Below, one piece after another: positions 45,450 to 55,794 of a stretch of 64,000 nucleotides of DNA (positions are counted from its first letter, which is position 1; every line of letters starts with the position of its first letter). Position numbers and translations under genes: made by a program. This DNA is from Entomortierella parvispora (taxonomy: Eukaryota > Mortierellomycota > Mortierellomycetes > Mortierellales > Mortierellaceae). The notes beneath the pieces are model-generated. The model was not told where the DNA came from. It searched no databases and worked only from the letters and a program-made list of their open reading frames with translations. The stretch covers positions 1,364,001 through 1,428,000 of the forward strand of contig OY752147.1 in assembly GCA_963573315.1 (NCBI GenBank). The letters are read 5' to 3'.

Positions 45450-48346
45450 GCTGCTGTTGCTGCTGTTGTTGTTGTAGCTGCTGTTGCTGATGTTGCTGCT
45501 GCTGCAAGAGTGCTGCTGCTGTTACATTGGGTGATCCCGTACCCAAATTGGACACAGGGGAGCCAGCGTTGCGCTGTAGGGGGGATCCTGCCACTACGCT
45601 CTTGGTCGTCAATGGCGATCCATTCTGAGCGCCCTGCAACTGCTGCTGCTGCTGTGCTACCTGCTGAGCTTGCTGCGCCTGTTGCGCCTGCTGCTGCTGT
45701 TGTTGCAACATGTATTGTCGTTGAAGCTGCTGTTGCTGAGCCACCTGCCTTTGTGCCGCCTGCAGCTGAGCCTGTTGCTGAGCTTGCTGCAGGGCCTGCT
45801 GTTGTACCTGCTGAGCCTGTTGTGCTGCATGTTGAGTTGCATGTTGACCACCTCCCTGTTGAAGTTGTTGAGCGGCGTTTGTGGCTTGCTGTTGCTGAGT
45901 CTGGGCTTGATGCTGGGCCGCCTGGAGCTGAGCTTGCTGTTGCTTGATCAAGGGCGACATTTGCTGTTGCTGCTGTTGCTGTTGCTGCTGGCCCTGAGCT
46001 CCAGTCGAGCTTGCGTTAGCATTCGCGGTCACGTTTGCATTCGCAGTTGCATTGGCATTGGCTTGCTTGAGAGCCTGCTGTTGCAATTGCTGCAGCTGCA
46101 TCGTCTTTAAAGCCTGAATCTGCGGTGGCGTCAGTTGCTGCAACTGCTGAGGGGTGATCTGTTGAAGCTGTCCATGAGATTGAATTTGAATCGGAGCTCC
46201 TTGTTGCGACAAGTAAGGTGATCCCACCACCGGGTTGATGGCACGGGCTTTGTTCAAAGCAGGGCTAGCGACGTTGTTACTGGTATTAGCGTTGCCGGCG
46301 GTGTTGGCATTCGAGGTATCATTCAAAGGATCCGTCGGTGTTGCTGCCGGCACCGCTGGCTGTTCCGTCTTGATGACACTCTCCTTCTTTGAATCCTCAG
46401 CGTGAGAGCTATTGGTCGTGGCGGGCGCTGCAATAGGTGCTGAGGGCGTGAGACCCTCCTCGATTTTAGTCCTCTTTGTAGAAGGACCTCCATTCATCCT
46501 TGGTGAGGTGCCTGCTGCTGCTGGGGAGCCGACGGATGGCTCACGTTTCAAATCCGAGCTCTCATTTCCCGCTCCATAGGATGTGCTGCTTCTCTTGTTC
46601 CCTTGGGCGATAGCAGGGCTTTGGGTGTCGGTGACAAGTGGAGTCGAAGTGGTGGAAGTTGTAGTCGAAGGAGGCGTTGGCAACTGGAATCCGGCGAGCT
46701 TTACAATATGTTTTGGAGAGGCCTTTGGGACAGCATCAATAATAGTGACTGACGGGTCGTTGACCTGAAAAGCAAAAAGATAATTGAGTGACATGATATT
46801 TTTTGGCATTTTCCCAAGAGTCCTTCATTTTTGTACGACGGTCCATACCTTTGTAACCAAATCAAGGAGCTCGCCATGCCTAGAAGGAGTGATCAGAGAC
46901 AGCGATATTGATCGCTGAAGGATGGCAAGTATCTCAGTATTTTAGTATTCATGTTTTTTTAGAATGCATGGCCAACAACAGCACTTTTGATGTCGGCGGC
47001 TGTTACCTTGAGAAGCTCCTGTGTGGCATTGCCAAGACTAAAGTTATCATAGCGTTCGTTGGAGTTGCAGCGACATCCAGTGAGATGTGGGGCACTGTCA
47101 GCCACAAGGATAAGATGTCGATCTGGCTCTGCACTGTCGTTGCTCCGAAGTTCGTCGTACTGGTCAAAGAGCTAAAGAGATGTAACGAAATTTCCGCAGG
47201 AACGATAAAAAAATGTAAACAGGTGGTGAGCATACTGACAGTGAGCAAGGGAAAAAGAAGAGGGGGATGAAAATCCTATGCCCCCCTTTGTTTCATCCCA
47301 ATGTCCCTGTCTATCCTTGCCCGTCTCTGTCTGTCACTGTTGTCCCCCTGTGCCTGTGTCTTTGCTCTTTCTCTCTCTCTCTCTTTGGCTCTGTTTTGCA
47401 GGTCCTCCCATGAAATCGACTCTGATCTCGACCAAGAGTGGATGGGTGGTACCAGTAGTGGTCGTACCTCCAATGCGGACACAAGGCCTTCTGTCACGGC
47501 GTTTCTAAAGACGCCACCGTATTCAAACTTGATGAGTCGAAGCTCTCGGAGAAAAGAGATGGGATCGTTTGTGAAGTAGCGGGTATCGACGGTTGAGGTT
47601 GAGCTCGGTTGGTAATCGCCATAGATCGTCAATCCACACCGCACTAGGGGCTATGTATGAGATGAGGCAGAGAGAGAGATAGAGAAAGGTCAGCAAAGAG
47701 GAAAGAAACACTGTTTCTCCCTCCAGTCGCACAGACAATAAACCGCCCCCGCGGGTTTATTTTGCCCACGATCCATTCATAATTCCAGTTCTGTTTGACA
47801 TAGACTTACAGCGTCCTTGGGTCGAGGTTGATTCGTCTCTGGATCGATTGGAGGTGCACGAAAGTGTCTATGCAAGCATTGCAAGACAAAATAAAACAAG
47901 GGAAAAAAGGAAGACGGGTTACACGTTGCTCAATCCACCCGTTCGCCCATCGTCGTTGTTGTCTCGCCTGCCTGCCTGCATAAGAGAAAAGAAAAACAAA
48001 GAGCCGGTAGAGCCAACAAGACAGCCTGCCTGTCTGCCCAGCAGAGTGGCTCAAAAGTGCAATGCCTCTTATCTTCCTGTGAAGAAAAATAAGAAAATAT
48101 CCGCTCTTACCTGAGAATAGGCTCGATGTACGAGATCAGGAGGGATTCAAAATTGGGGCCCATTCGAGCAGAACTCTCGATGGCAAATACACAGAGGATC
48201 TCGTGGCGCTGAGCGGGCGGTCCAGGAGTTGAGACTGTCTGAAGTGGCATCGGCGAGGCGCCTGCCCCGGGCGAGGCGATCCCGTACGCCGGCGACGGTG
48301 CCGTAGGGCCGACCGAGGGTGTCTGGGCACTGGAAGCGAGCATCAT
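43110..48346 (-). CDS. Mediator subunit MED25 with VWA and ACID domains and giant polyQ linker
   Basis: A Mediator subunit that links activators to RNA polymerase II. The start is MMLASSAQTPSV at 48346, followed by the VWA domain (HEILCVFAIESSARMGPNFE). A short exon HFRAPPIDPETNQPRPKDA, then CGLTIYGDYQPSSTSTVDTR, and an exon giving LFDQYDELRSND, RHLILVADSAPHL continue it. A long exon (46809-44240) is more than half Gln, with pure runs of 22 and 21. The activator-interacting ACID domain then begins with PIWSGDLSWMVNSG and continues with WPKKLQITGHMP, VVAVVRFPQIGPNAGMVMIY and LIGLLFLKVPIPN. A second Gln-rich tail ends at 43110. Both domains match metazoan and plant MED25; baker's yeast has none. 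About 1,400 residues, almost twice human MED25. The start could be the second Met. Confidence 0.88.
44797..44859 (-). repeat. Pure polyglutamine-coding run, 21 codons
   Basis: CAA/CAG run in the MED25 linker, mixed at the left end and pure CAA for most of its length. Confidence 0.95.
45409..45474 (-). repeat. Pure polyglutamine-coding run, 22 codons
   Basis: The longest uninterrupted Gln run of the MED25 linker, mixed CAG/CAA. It is bounded by an Arg codon on the C-terminal side and a Leu codon on the N-terminal side. Confidence 0.95.
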
Positions 48347-49377
48347 GGCGATGGACTCGACGCTGGGCGGATATCAATGTTTGACTGGGGGGGAAGAAGA
48401 AGGGAAGCAGGAGGAATATGGAGTCAGCAAAGGGGAAGAAAGGGAAGTAAGGGGAGACAATGACAAGAAATGGAACGTGTTGTGCAGGGTGAGATGCGAG
48501 GGTGGAAAGAATGCAGAGTGAAGAAGGAATGCAGTGAAGGATGAATAAGGTGAGCTGAGCGATGGCACGAGCAAACAAGGAAAAGCAAGAAGGCGAAGAG
48601 GAGGAGGAGAAGAAAGAAAAAGAGGAGGAAAAAAAGAAAGAGAAAACCAGGACAAACAATGGATGCATCAACAAGACCACGAACAGGAGCACGCCAATCC
48701 CATCCCACTTACTTGCTCACCCACTCACACTCTCTCGATGAATGAGAAAGACAAAAGCAAAGGAACAAAAGCACCGCGCAAAAAGACGGGTCACGTGCTG
48801 ATCGTCGACCGCTCCCGCTCCCTCTGCTCCAAGCACCTTGCTTTGCCCTTTTTTTTTTTTCTTCTCTTGGCTTTCTGTCGCTTTGCCCAGACACTCGGTC
48901 GCCTTCAGTCTCCTCCCGTCAGCGGACAGCACTGCTGCTGCTCGGGCTTGGGCTTGCCCCCAAGTGCAACGACCATCATAATGTCGCGTTGAACTAGTAG
49001 CAGTGGAGACCCGTTATAAACACAAAACAAGAGCGTGCCAAGCCAGTGCCTGTTTGCAATGTCTGTTGGCCGTCATCCGCGCTGTCCTTGTTTTGGCCTG
49101 TGCAATTAGTCGTCCTGTTGACCCGCCGGAGATTTATTCCCCTTGCGCAACTCAAGGGACTGAAGACGTTGGACGAGTCAAAAGCAGTTTAGCTGTGACG
49201 GGTGCCCGCTCGCCATTTGTCAGCCTGTTTGTTTTTTGCAATTGCGAGAATGGCGAATACCTCTCCATAAAAAGGACACTCCTCCTCGCTTACCACCCAC
49301 CCTCTTCACATCATCAACCTGCCTCTATCTTCGACCACTCTCCTTTCTTCCTCCACACCCTATCCATATCCCCAGCA
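48347..49377. promoter_or_regulatory. Divergent intergenic region between MED25 and OYE copy 2
   Basis: About 1 kb. The left half (48370-48660) is purine-rich, i.e. a pyrimidine-rich leader for MED25. The right half contains a TATA-like CATAAAAAGG at 49266-49275, about 105 bp before the OYE start. No additional gene is supported. Confidence 0.5.
49266..49275 (+). promoter_or_regulatory. TATA-like box of OYE copy 2
   Basis: CATAAAAAGG followed by AC, about 105 bp upstream of the ATG. It resembles the GATAAAAAAGGAC element at a similar place before the paralogue. Confidence 0.4.
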
Positions 49378-50723
49378 ATGCTTGGCGTCACAGCAATTAC
49401 CAAAAAAGTAGAGCCAGAGCTCATTGTGGAATACCCACAGCAGCGACACCATGTCCCGCAAAAAATTTCCCCTGGATCCTTTGTCCGAAAAGCTTCTTCG
49501 TCTTCTTCTTCTCAACAGGAAGACGTGCCTCTCCTCTTCCAACCGTTTACCGTCAAGGACCTCGTACTACCAAATCGCATCCTGGTGGCTCCAATGTGCA
49601 CAGACTCGAGTGAAGACGGTTTCACAAGCGATTTCCATCTGGTCAACCTTGGTGCCTGGAGTCTTCATGGCGCGGGCTTGATCATCATGGAGGCCACTGC
49701 CGTTACTGAATATGGCCGAATCACCCCTGGCGACGTTGGCCTTTACCGAGACGAACATATCCCTGGAGTGAAGCGTATCGTCGACTTTATCCATGACCAA
49801 GGCGGCAAGATCGGTGTTCAATTGGCCCACGCCGGTCGTAAGGTAACGATACATCGTAATATGTCGCACACACACACATACGCGCGCACTTACCCCACAA
49901 TCTACGGAAATGCTAACCAAGCTCCAACATTCTTCCATTCATCTTCTTTATTCTTCAGGCATCGCACAAAGCGGGATACACCGATCACCAACCCGAAGAG
50001 TATTGGCCCGAGAATGTGGTTGGCCCCTCTGGCGGACTTCTCTGGGACCACAACCACCATGTCCCAAGAGAGCTGACCGTGAAAGAGATCCGACTGATCA
50101 TCAAGGCCTTTGGTGCGGCTGCCGTCCGTGCCGCCCGTGCAGGCATGGACACTGTCGAGATTCATGGTGCTCATGGCTACTTGATCCACAGTTTCCTGTC
50201 TCCTGTGACCAACCACCGAACAGATCATTATGGAGGGTCGCTCGAGAACCGAGCCCGATTTTTGCTTGAGGTTATCCGTGAGGTCCGTGAGAACTTCCCA
50301 GCAGAGAAACCGATCCTTCTTCGAGTTTCTGCTACGGACTATGTCGAACATCTTGAAAAGCCCTCGTGGGAGATTCAACAGACAGTCCAGATTGCAAAAT
50401 GGGTCAAGGAAGCTGGCGTTGATGTGTTCCATGTGTCTTCAGGAGGAAACACATCCCAGCAAAAGATCAAGGCCTTCCCCGGCTACCAGGTTCCCTTCGC
50501 AGAGAGGGTCAAGAAGGAGGTGCCTGGCTTGCACGTCGTTGCTGTGGGTCTGATCAATGACGGCAAGCAGGCAGAGGAGGTCTTGCAGCAAGAGAGGGCC
50601 GATCTGATTGCTATGGGCCGTGGATTTCTGAGGGACCCCAGCTTCACGCTTCAGGCAGCCAGGCAGCTTGGACTGGTTGCGCAACACTCTGTGCAATACA
50701 GCCGAGTCCAGAACGACGCATGA
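49378..50723 (+). CDS. Old yellow enzyme family oxidoreductase, YqjM-like (copy 2)
   Basis: A predicted FMN-dependent ene-reductase. Exons are 49378-49842 and 49959-50723, joined in phase 0 after AHAGRK, exactly as in the gene at 36992-38352. Motifs include LLFQPFTVKDLVLPNRILVA, PMCTDSSEDGFTSDFHLVNL, VEIHGAHGYLIHSFLSPVTN, the shared RYGG/HYGG-SLENRARFLLEV block and ADLIAMGRGFLRDPS. The residues after PMC (TDSS) differ from copy 1 (QFSS). The equivalent position in YqjM is next to the flavin-tuning Cys, so the copies may differ in redox behaviour. A Ser run, SSSSSSQQED, lies in the N-terminal leader. About 410 residues. The substrate is unknown. Confidence 0.93.
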
Positions 50724-51043
50724 GGCAGCCAAGAGTTCCCCTCATTGTACAACAGCATACAGGCATAAAATCATAAACTAGACCTTTTGAAAAAGACGCG
50801 TGTCAAAATTCGGTGGCGCAACACAAGACACTTCCCATCCATGCACGCACCATTGTGCTCTTCATCTCCTTTCTTTCTCACTTTGTCTCTCACTTTCTCT
50901 CTGGTTTTCTTGCGACTTGACAAGACTGGACCTGCTTAGACTGCCCATCCCTTCTACTGGACTCGCCTCTTTCTCTCTCTTTCTCTCTTTCTCTGTCGCA
51001 CTTGACTCATTTCTGCCTGGAGTCATCCTACAGCAGCCATCCC
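50724..51043. other. Intergenic region between OYE copy 2 and VPS53
   Basis: About 320 bp. The right part (50860-51000) is a C/T-rich leader with ctctctttct repeats. Nothing else was recognised. Confidence 0.5.
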
Positions 51044-54000
51044 ATGGGACCCACAATGCCCCCGCAGAGCCCTGTTGTCGGTGCAGGGTCCTCGGCCTAC
51101 GTCTCCACGGCTGATGCCATGCAACTCGCACCTGAACTCAACTCATCCATCACTCACATTCTTCGCTCCAAAGACCCTCTGGATGCTCAGGAATTCAGCT
51201 CGGTCGAGTACATCAACAAGATCTTTCCCAATGGTACTAGAAGAGATGACCAATAGACAGATGCAGGCCGTTCAAGAAACACGATTGACTCTCTAATTGA
51301 AATTGTTTGTCTCTCGTAGAGCACTCCCTCTCGTCGGTGGACCAAGTCCTCCAAAGACTACAAGTCAAAGCAAAGCAGGTTCAGGAGGAACTCCGGGAAT
51401 TAACCAGAGCGCAAACGGATGGCGGTCAAAAAGGGCAGGAGGAAGTCGAGGCAGCCAAGAAGGGCATCGAAGTATGTGTCATCTTGAACAAGATACCAGT
51501 CGCGATGAGCTACTGTTAGCAGAGAGATGGGTCCATAGGCCAAACCAACTCACGATTTACCTGACCCGACCTTTGATCTAGATGTTGTTCTTCAAAATCA
51601 AGGAAATCAAGGAAAAGGCGACACAGTCGGAGCAAATGGTTCAAGAAATCACGCACGACATCAAAAGTCTGGACTATGCCAAGCGTCACCTCACTACCTC
51701 CATCACCACTCTCAAACGACTTCAGATGCTGGGTAAATGATCGGAGACAAAGACCGCTTTCGTTTCTTTCCACGACAAGCGCTAATACTGACTCCTTGTA
51801 TTGTAATAGTCACTGCTGTCGATCAACTGAAAGTCATGGCTCAACGGAAACAATATAGAGAGACAGCACAACTACTGGAGGTAAAGTGGAAGAGACACAT
51901 AATTATCAGAGGGCTTTACTAATGCCTCAATGCTAACTTTTCGAGCCGGTACCTTGTAGGCTGTTCTCCAACTGATTCAATACTTCAGAACGTTTCAAAA
52001 TGTTCGACAAATTGGCGAACTGACAGAGTCTGTGGCGCGATTGCAAGCAGAATTGGAGCGCGACATCGTCAAGGATTTCGAAAATGGATTTACACCCGAT
52101 GGCATCTTAATCGGAAACGTGGGGCAATTATCCAACGCATGCTTGGTCATCGAAGTCCTCGGCGAAGATGTCAGGTGGGTAGATAGGAAATGCAGCTGAA
52201 AATCGTTTAAGGCCTGTGAACAGTAGGATACAATACTTAGCCCTTCCGATCTGTTCTGGAGTGTAGGCGTAATCTTGTGGAATGGTATTGCAGACTGCAG
52301 CTAAGAGCCTACCGTTCAGTATTCAAGCCCAATGAGGAAGTATCTGCTCTCGACAACACCTCTCGCAGATACGCGTGGCTGAAAAGACTGCTCAAGATCC
52401 ATGATGAAGAACATGCTCAAATATTCCCGCCTGCATGGGATGTCAGCCGTGATCTATGTTTGCAATTTTGTCAAATTACGAGATCCGATCTTGCAGACAT
52501 TCTCGCCAGGACAAAATCGACTGTCGCAGTACCACTGTTGCTTCAAGTTTTGCAATTGACATTGGATTTTGAGACTCAATTGGAACACCGATTCCTGAAC
52601 AAGGTATAACTCTCTCTGTCTCCCGTTTAAGAACTCCTAAGGCTACTGTAAGGATCGATTTGATATACTGACAAACCCGGTATGGGGGTAAACATAGGAC
52701 GTGGAATTTGCATTGAACGAGGAGGCAGAGACGGCAGGATTTGCAGAGAGTATCTCGCCTTGCTTTGAGCCTTATCTAAGCCTTTATATTGAAGCAGAAG
52801 ACAAGTGAGTTTACAACCATTTCTACTGCACTATCCTAGTGTAAGAATCCGGTGGCGCCTTTACTGATATGCTTGACTCGTGTCCCCTTTTTAAAACTTA
52901 GGGCATTGGGAGAGAAGATCAGCGGATTCCGTCAGCATGAGCCTGTACCAGAGGACGACTTGTCAGTGACAGTCTTAGCTTCGAGTACAGACATTTTCTT
53001 ATCTTACAAAGCATCCTTGACCAATTGTGCAAAACTCTCGCGGAAAAAGCCGTTCCTGGATCTCTGTGCAATGTTTGGCAAATGGCTGCGAATCTATGCA
53101 GATGAGGTCCTTCTTGGCAAACTACCCAAGCAGTAAGTGCTAGGTCGTCTGACCATCTCCTGTCATCACTTATCGCTTACTGTGCACTTTGGTTTTCTTA
53201 TTTAGAGGCGACAAGCGACCCATCAGTGCAGAGTATTTACGATCTATTTGTGTTATTCTGAACACGGCTGATTACTCACTCACGACAACAAACCAAGTAA
53301 GAGTCCTTGATATCGAGTATATGACTCTTTCTTCGAGCTATATCAACCTCACTTTACATATTTCTATCTTTTTTTTTAAAAAAAAAAATAGCTGGAAGAA
53401 AGACTATGGGCTAATATTGATCCAGAGTTTGTGGACCAAGTCAGCATGGAAACTGAGCGGCAGGCTTTCCTCCAGTAAGACTTCATGAATATCTCATGGC
53501 AACCTATATGACCAGACTGAACTCACCCGCTAACCAAGGAACTTTCATCGCATTGATTCTAGTATCATCTCGGCTTGTACCAAAGCCCTTGTGCGGGCAG
53601 TAGGCAGCGATTATGAGCCTGCTCTCGTCGCTATGTCCAAGCTGCCATGGGCAACAGTAGAATATGTTGGTGACCAGTCGGAATATGTCTCCATGATTCA
53701 TGGCACTCTGCAAACGTGTGTTGGGGCCATCCAGGAGTTGATCACAAACAAGCGATATTTCAGAACCTTTTGCGACAAGCTCATAGAGTAAGTGGACCAA
53801 CGGTCCCAACTTGAAATTTAACACTCCTTTCTCAAATAGTCCCTAACCTCTACAACCCATCGCATACCCTTTTTAGGTCTTTTGTCTCAAGATTCGCTGT
53901 GAACCTGACGCGATGCAAGCCAATCTCGGAGATTGGAGCGGAACAAATGTTACTCGATACCCAGGCTGTCAAGACCTTCCTTCTTGATGTGCCTAACCTT

Positions 54001-54863
54001 GGACTGGAAGCATCTGTTCCAGTCCCAGCATCGTAAGCTTGTCGACCATTTTCTTTTTCTGTAACATTTGAAGGATTCTTATCCCCCCCCCCTCTTTTTT
54101 TTGCTTTAGGTTCCTGAAATTTGTCAACCGAGGTCTTGGCAAAGTCGAAACGATCCTCAAGACAGCTATGAGCCCCCATGATCCTCCAGAAATGTTTATC
54201 GATCACTACTTTCTTCTCATTGGTGATCGTAACCTGGCCAACTTTCAACGGATTCTCGAGATCAAAGGACTCAGGCGAACGGATCAGCAGGCCATGGTGG
54301 ACTTGTTTCAAAAGAAGCAAGTGGGCATGGAAAGTTTACAAGAGAACTCTGGGGTTATGTCTCTTCTTCAGACGATGCCCGCGCATATATCAAATCAGGG
54401 TGTGGTAGGACCTTCTGCTGGGCAGGTCGGCAATATGGCAGGAATGGTCCTTGGAGGGTCAGCTGGAGCGGTCGCTGGCATGATGACGCCAGGTGGGCCG
54501 AGCGCAGGAGCTCGCGACAACAACCCATATCAGCTGGGTAATATCGTTACATCAAGCATCTTGAGTCACAGTCCATTTGCCGCCTTGGCAGCCCAGCACC
54601 TGAATTCGCCAAGCGGTGGTGGTGGTGTGGCGAACGGAGGATCGGGTGGAGGGTTTGGAGGAGAACTGGCGACGACAGCAGGAGGATTGTTTGGTCTGGG
54701 TCAGGACAAGGACGCGCTGTCGGGTGGAGCAGGCGGCGCCAATAACAACAGTGGAAGCATGGGTCAGAGTGGATCGTTTGCTGCGGGAGCTAAAATCAAT
54801 GTGAACATTCGCAAATTTGTTGCAGGCATGCGGGCCAAGAAGGACGCAGCAGACGGCAACTGA
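51044..54863 (+). CDS. VPS53: GARP complex subunit VPS53
   Basis: A tethering subunit for retrograde vesicles from endosomes to the trans-Golgi network. It starts at [10 protein letters not shown] (51044); an in-frame ATG at 51002 is possible. About fourteen short exons follow, beginning with [20 protein letters not shown] and [13 protein letters not shown]. Next come the N-terminal coiled coils ([51 protein letters not shown]) and [20 protein letters not shown]. The helical body contains [20 protein letters not shown] and [15 protein letters not shown], then [55 protein letters not shown] and IKGLRR. These match Vps53 throughout. The last ~170 residues are a Gly/Ser/Asn-rich tail absent from the human protein. 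About 830-850 residues. Confidence 0.94.
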
Positions 54864-55457
54864 GTAAGGCAAACCATGCTGACATCATAGATGATAAGAT
54901 GATAATACAAGAAATTGAGATGTCCAGGCCCAAGCGCTCCCACCAGGAGGAGGATGATCTGGTGAAGGACAGATAGTAACAGTACCATAACAACTTTTTG
55001 CTGGGCAGCAGGCAAGGTTTGAGCCAAGCTTTTTTGTAGATTAATGAGAGATGGGCAGGGAGGGTGCTGAGGGTGTGGGAGGAAAGGGTGACAGGGCCGT
55101 GATCAATGTCCGTTCTGAAGATAGACATAAAAGAAGTGAGGGGGAACATTGAACGGAGAAAGGCAGAACCCGTGGAGCCACAAGAAAAAAGAAAAACACA
55201 CCACCGCAGCGGCCTCTGGATGGAAAGGAGCAATTCGCCAATGGGCTTTGAGCGCAGAAACAGCCTTGGGTCAGAGCCAAGGAGAGAAGCGAAGAAAAAA
55301 GTTCCTTTTTTGGACGCGCAAAAATTAGACCGCTGGGAGGGGTGCGATGCACCCGAGGAAAGGTCCTCTCTTTCTTTCTTTTCCCTCTTTCCCTTTTTCC
55401 CTTTCCTCACTCCCACACCTTCATCCACATCATCCATCCTGGCAGACAAAAAGCCCG

Positions 55458-55489
<32 letters not shown>

Positions 55490-55794
55490 ACACACAGATA
55501 CACCGGCCCTTTGATTTCGCCCGACTTGTACACCTTTTTTTCTTTCTTCTGCTCTATTTTCGCACACCCTTTTCTTCCATATGTCTCGCCCTGCCACACC
55601 ATAGACCTTCCCTTCCTCTGTTCTTCATTTTCTTCGCATCTCCATCTCTTCACACACTCTTTCCCTTGTTTTTAATTTTCTTCTCTTCATCGTCCGCTCT
55701 TGATTGATCCTCTCTTCTTTTTAAACGACACAATCGCCCATCCTCTTCTCATCTCCACGGCCACTTCTCTTTTTTTACCCCCTTCTCTTTCTCC
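54864..55794. other. Intergenic region with CA microsatellite
   Basis: About 930 bp. It contains a (CA)n run at about 55458-55496 with a few CG interruptions and a long C/T-rich leader (55360-55790) for the next gene. Open frames here are low-complexity and not supported as genes. Confidence 0.55.
55458..55496 (+). repeat. CA dinucleotide microsatellite
   Basis: About 19 CA units with two CG substitutions, lying in the promoter or 5' UTR of the gene starting at 55795. Confidence 0.9.

Noticed and set aside
44559-45947. Long plus-strand frames rich in Ala, Val and Leu (168 and 186 codons)
   Set aside because: They are antisense readings of the MED25 CAG/CAA repeat, which gives Leu, Val, Ala or Cys runs in the other frames.
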